This document shows positions 62,214 through 64,000 of a stretch of DNA of 64,000 bases, piece after piece. The DNA is from Arthrobacter sp. C2 (lineage in GTDB: Bacteria > Actinomycetota > Actinomycetes > Actinomycetales > Micrococcaceae). Made by a program: the position numbers and the translations under genes. The number at the start of each line of letters is the position of its first letter. The stretch's first letter is position 1. The notes under the pieces were generated by a model, which saw only the letters and a program-made list of their open reading frames with translations, was not told the DNA's origin and did not search any database. The stretch is taken from contig CP042428.1 of assembly GCA_024207135.1 (NCBI GenBank), positions 2,914,001 through 2,978,000 on the forward strand. The letters are read 5' to 3'.

Positions 62214-63838
62214 TTGGACACCAATTCGGTGCTCAGCAGGCGGTAGGCCGGCAGGGTGAGGAAGTCCTCGAAGTCCTCGTCGCGGCCGGAGACCAGGCGG
62301 CCGATCAAATCGGCTGCCGGTGCGTAGTAGGCCTTGAAGGCCTCCTCGTCGTTGACCTCGGTACGCAGCTTGGCAACCTGGGTCTCCAGGGCCTTGGCGA
62401 CCAGCTCGGCGGTGATGGTGTTGCCGGTGTCCGCGGCGACGACCTTGTTGTGGATCTGCTGCCAGATCTGCGAACGCGAGATCTCGGCGGTTGCCGCATC
62501 CTCCATGAGGTTGTGGATGGCCACCGCGCCGGTGCCCGAGAGCCACACGGCGGTGTAGGCCACGGCCACGTAGAGGTTGGTGTTGACCCCGGCCTCGGTG
62601 ACCGAGCCCGGTGCGGAGGCGACGTCGAGCAGCTGTGCGGCGGTCACGTTGACCTCCGGGCGCTGGCGGTCGATCTGGTTCGGCTTGTCTCCCAGCACGG
62701 AGTCGAAGACCTCGACGCAGATTTCCACCAGGTCCGGGTGTGCGACCCAGGAGCCGTCGAAGCCGTCGTTGGCCTCGCGGGTCTTGTCCGCGCGGACCTT
62801 CTCGAAGGCGGCGGCGGTGACCTCGGGTTCGCGGCGGTTCGGGATGACCGCGGCCATGCCGCCCATCGCGAAGGCGCCGCGCTTGTGGCAGGTGGCGACC
62901 AGCAGTTCGGTGTAGGCGCGCATCATCGGGGCGGTCATCGCCACGTCGGCGCGGTCGGGCATGATGAATGCGTCGCCGGCCTCGCGGAAGTACTTGATGA
63001 TGGAGAAGAGGTAGTCCCAGCGCCCGGCGTTCAGGCCCGAGGCATAGTCGCGCAGCTCGTAGAGCATCTCGTCCATCTGGAAGGCGGCCGTGATGGTCTC
63101 GATGAGCATGGTTGCGCGCACCGTGCCGTGTTCGATGCCCAGCTCGGCCTCGGCGAAGGAGAACACGTCGTTCCACAGGCGGGACTCGAGGTGGGACTCC
63201 ATCTTCGGCAGGTAGTAGAACGGTCCCTGGCCCTTTTCCGCAAGCACACGCGCGTTGTGGAAGAAGTGCAGGCCGAAGTCGACCAGTGCGCCCACGGCCG
63301 GTGCGCCGTTGATGAGCACGTTGGCCTCGGGCAGGTGCCAGCCGCGCGGGCGGACCACGACGGTGGCCAGCGGCGCGTCGGTGCGCAGCGCGTAGGACTT
63401 GCCGTTGCCCGCATCCTCGAAGGACAGCGTGCCGGCGGCGGCGTCGGTGAGGTTTACCAGTGCATCGATGACGTTGTGCCAGGTCGGGGTCGAGGCGTCC
63501 TCGAGATCCGCGAGCCAGACCTTGGCGCCGGAGTTCAGCGCGTTGATGGCCATCTTGGCCGGGGTGGCCGGGCCGGTGATTTCCACGCGGCGGTCCTGCA
63601 GGGCCGCCGGTGCCGGCGCGACTTTCCAGTCGCCGTTGCGGATTTCGGCGGTGGCGGGGTCGAAGTCCAGGGTTCCGGTCTTGGCCACCTCGGCGCGCGC
63701 GGCGGTGCGCGCCTCGAGGAGCGTCTCGCGGGTGGAGGCGAACTTTTCGTGCAGCTTCTCCACGAACGCCAGGGCCTCGGGGGAAAGGATCTCATCGGCC
63801 TTGGCAACGGCCGGGGTGTGGGTCAGGGTGATGCTCAT
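62210..63838 (-). CDS. aceB: Malate synthase A
   Basis: 542 residues, the usual length of the A isoform. The signature GLNAGRWDYLFS is present; earlier PRGWHLPEANVLINGAPAVG and later SWVAHPDLVEIC fit the TIM barrel, in which an Arg and an Asp catalyse the condensation. It joins glyoxylate and acetyl-CoA to malate. In the context of allantoin genes it takes up glyoxylate from ureidoglycolate. ATG 63838 begins the conserved region; longer frames have no support. It overlaps the DUF6986 gene by 4 nt (GTGA) and follows the malic enzyme gene. Confidence 0.94.
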   Translation of the reverse strand: MSITLTHTPAVAKADEILSPEALAFVEKLHEKFASTRETLLEARTAARAEVAKTGTLDFDPATAEIRNGDWKVAPAPAALQDRRVEITGPATPAKMAINALNSGAKVWLADLEDASTPTWHNVIDALVNLTDAAAGTLSFEDAGNGKSYALRTDAPLATVVVRPRGWHLPEANVLINGAPAVGALVDFGLHFFHNARVLAEKGQGPFYYLPKMESHLESRLWNDVFSFAEAELGIEHGTVRATMLIETITAAFQMDEMLYELRDYASGLNAGRWDYLFSIIKYFREAGDAFIMPDRADVAMTAPMMRAYTELLVATCHKRGAFAMGGMAAVIPNRREPEVTAAAFEKVRADKTREANDGFDGSWVAHPDLVEICVEVFDSVLGDKPNQIDRQRPEVNVTAAQLLDVASAPGSVTEAGVNTNLYVAVAYTAVWLSGTGAVAIHNLMEDAATAEISRSQIWQQIHNKVVAADTGNTITAELVAKALETQVAKLRTEVNDEEAFKAYYAPAADLIGRLVSGRDEDFEDFLTLPAYRLLSTELVSK

Positions 63839-63860
63839 GGTGGTGGACCAGACTTTCTTG

Positions 63861-64000
63861 CTACTTGTTTTTCGCGGCCGCGGTGGCGACGGCCTCGGCG
63901 ACGTCTGCGGCCACATGCGGGTCGAAGACGGACGGAATGATGAAGCCCGGGTTAAGTTCATCTTGGCTTACGCGGGCGGAAATGGCATCGGCTGCGGCCA
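63861..64000 (-). CDS. Malic enzyme, C-terminal fragment (gene continues beyond the window)
   Basis: The last 46 codons read ISARVSQDELNPGFIIPSVF followed by DPHVAADVAEAVATAAAKNK and TAG at 63861. The ELNPxFIIPSVFD segment is characteristic of the C-terminus of bacterial NAD(P)-dependent malic enzymes, which decarboxylate malate to pyruvate. It lies 22 nt upstream of aceB on the same strand, so malate made by AceB could be turned to pyruvate by the product of the same transcript. Only the tail is visible. Confidence 0.75.
   Translation of the reverse strand, partial: AAADAISARVSQDELNPGFIIPSVFDPHVAADVAEAVATAAAKNK

Overview
The window is 64 kb of high-GC actinobacterial chromosome, most likely from the Arthrobacter/Paeniglutamicibacter/Glutamicibacter part of the Micrococcaceae. 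The pointers are the strong GC bias at third codon positions, a decayed DUF222/HNH endonuclease gene, a mycothiol-dependent maleylpyruvate-isomerase-fold enzyme, a CsoR-type copper operon, several leaderless promoters, and the general family make-up. No rRNA, tRNA, CRISPR array, insertion sequence or prophage was seen. Genes are dense, and many convergent pairs share long GC-rich hairpin terminators.

Layout. 0-3 kb: start of an aldehyde dehydrogenase with paired palindromes in front of it, a broken DUF222/HNH gene, a GAF-domain regulator and a VOC protein. 3-8 kb: a 55-residue zinc-ribbon protein, an ATP-grasp ligase, and the copper operon csoR / Cys-rich HMA chaperone / copA. 8-20 kb: EamA exporter with CGNR regulator, small membrane proteins, a GntR-controlled MHS transporter plus alpha-hydroxy-acid oxidase (lldD-like), a MATE exporter, a small self-regulated membrane-protein operon, an MFS transporter, a CPBP protease and a pentapeptide protein. 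20-28 kb: acyltransferase-3/SGNH protein, a heterodimeric ABC exporter with one degenerate ATPase site, and a Bcp peroxiredoxin. 28-33 kb: an asparagine/aspartate catabolic operon (gntR, asparaginase, aspA, permease). 33-45 kb: M20 amidohydrolase with DHA2 transporter, MarR-controlled DHA2 transporter, maleylacetate reductase, EamA/LysR pair, siderophore-interacting protein, and a divergent isochorismatase/AraC pair.

45-64 kb carries most of a pathway from allantoin to glycerate and malate: allantoinase, glycerate kinase, glyoxylate carboligase (with the characteristic Val51), tartronate-semialdehyde reductase and hydroxypyruvate isomerase on one strand. Divergent from them are an NCS1 permease and an Asp/Glu/hydantoin-type racemase. 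After about 5.5 kb of unrelated genes comes a second block: malic enzyme (partial), malate synthase, a DUF6986 protein and (S)-ureidoglycine aminohydrolase. Together these would import allantoin, open the ring, release ammonia, and move the glyoxylate either through tartronate semialdehyde to phosphoglycerate or through malate. Allantoate amidohydrolase and ureidoglycolate lyase are not in the window.

The most notable candidate is the leader of the FBP (FusB-like, EF-G-binding) gene at 58.0 kb. A -10 box sits 7 nt before a 25-codon ORF whose 3' end lies in a hairpin, followed by about 170 nt of structured leader, as expected for ribosome-sensing attenuation. Other points of interest are a racemase lacking one of its two catalytic cysteines, a copper chaperone with a Cys-rich N-terminus and a possible second start, small genes of 27 and 55 residues, and palindromic operators next to their likely regulators.
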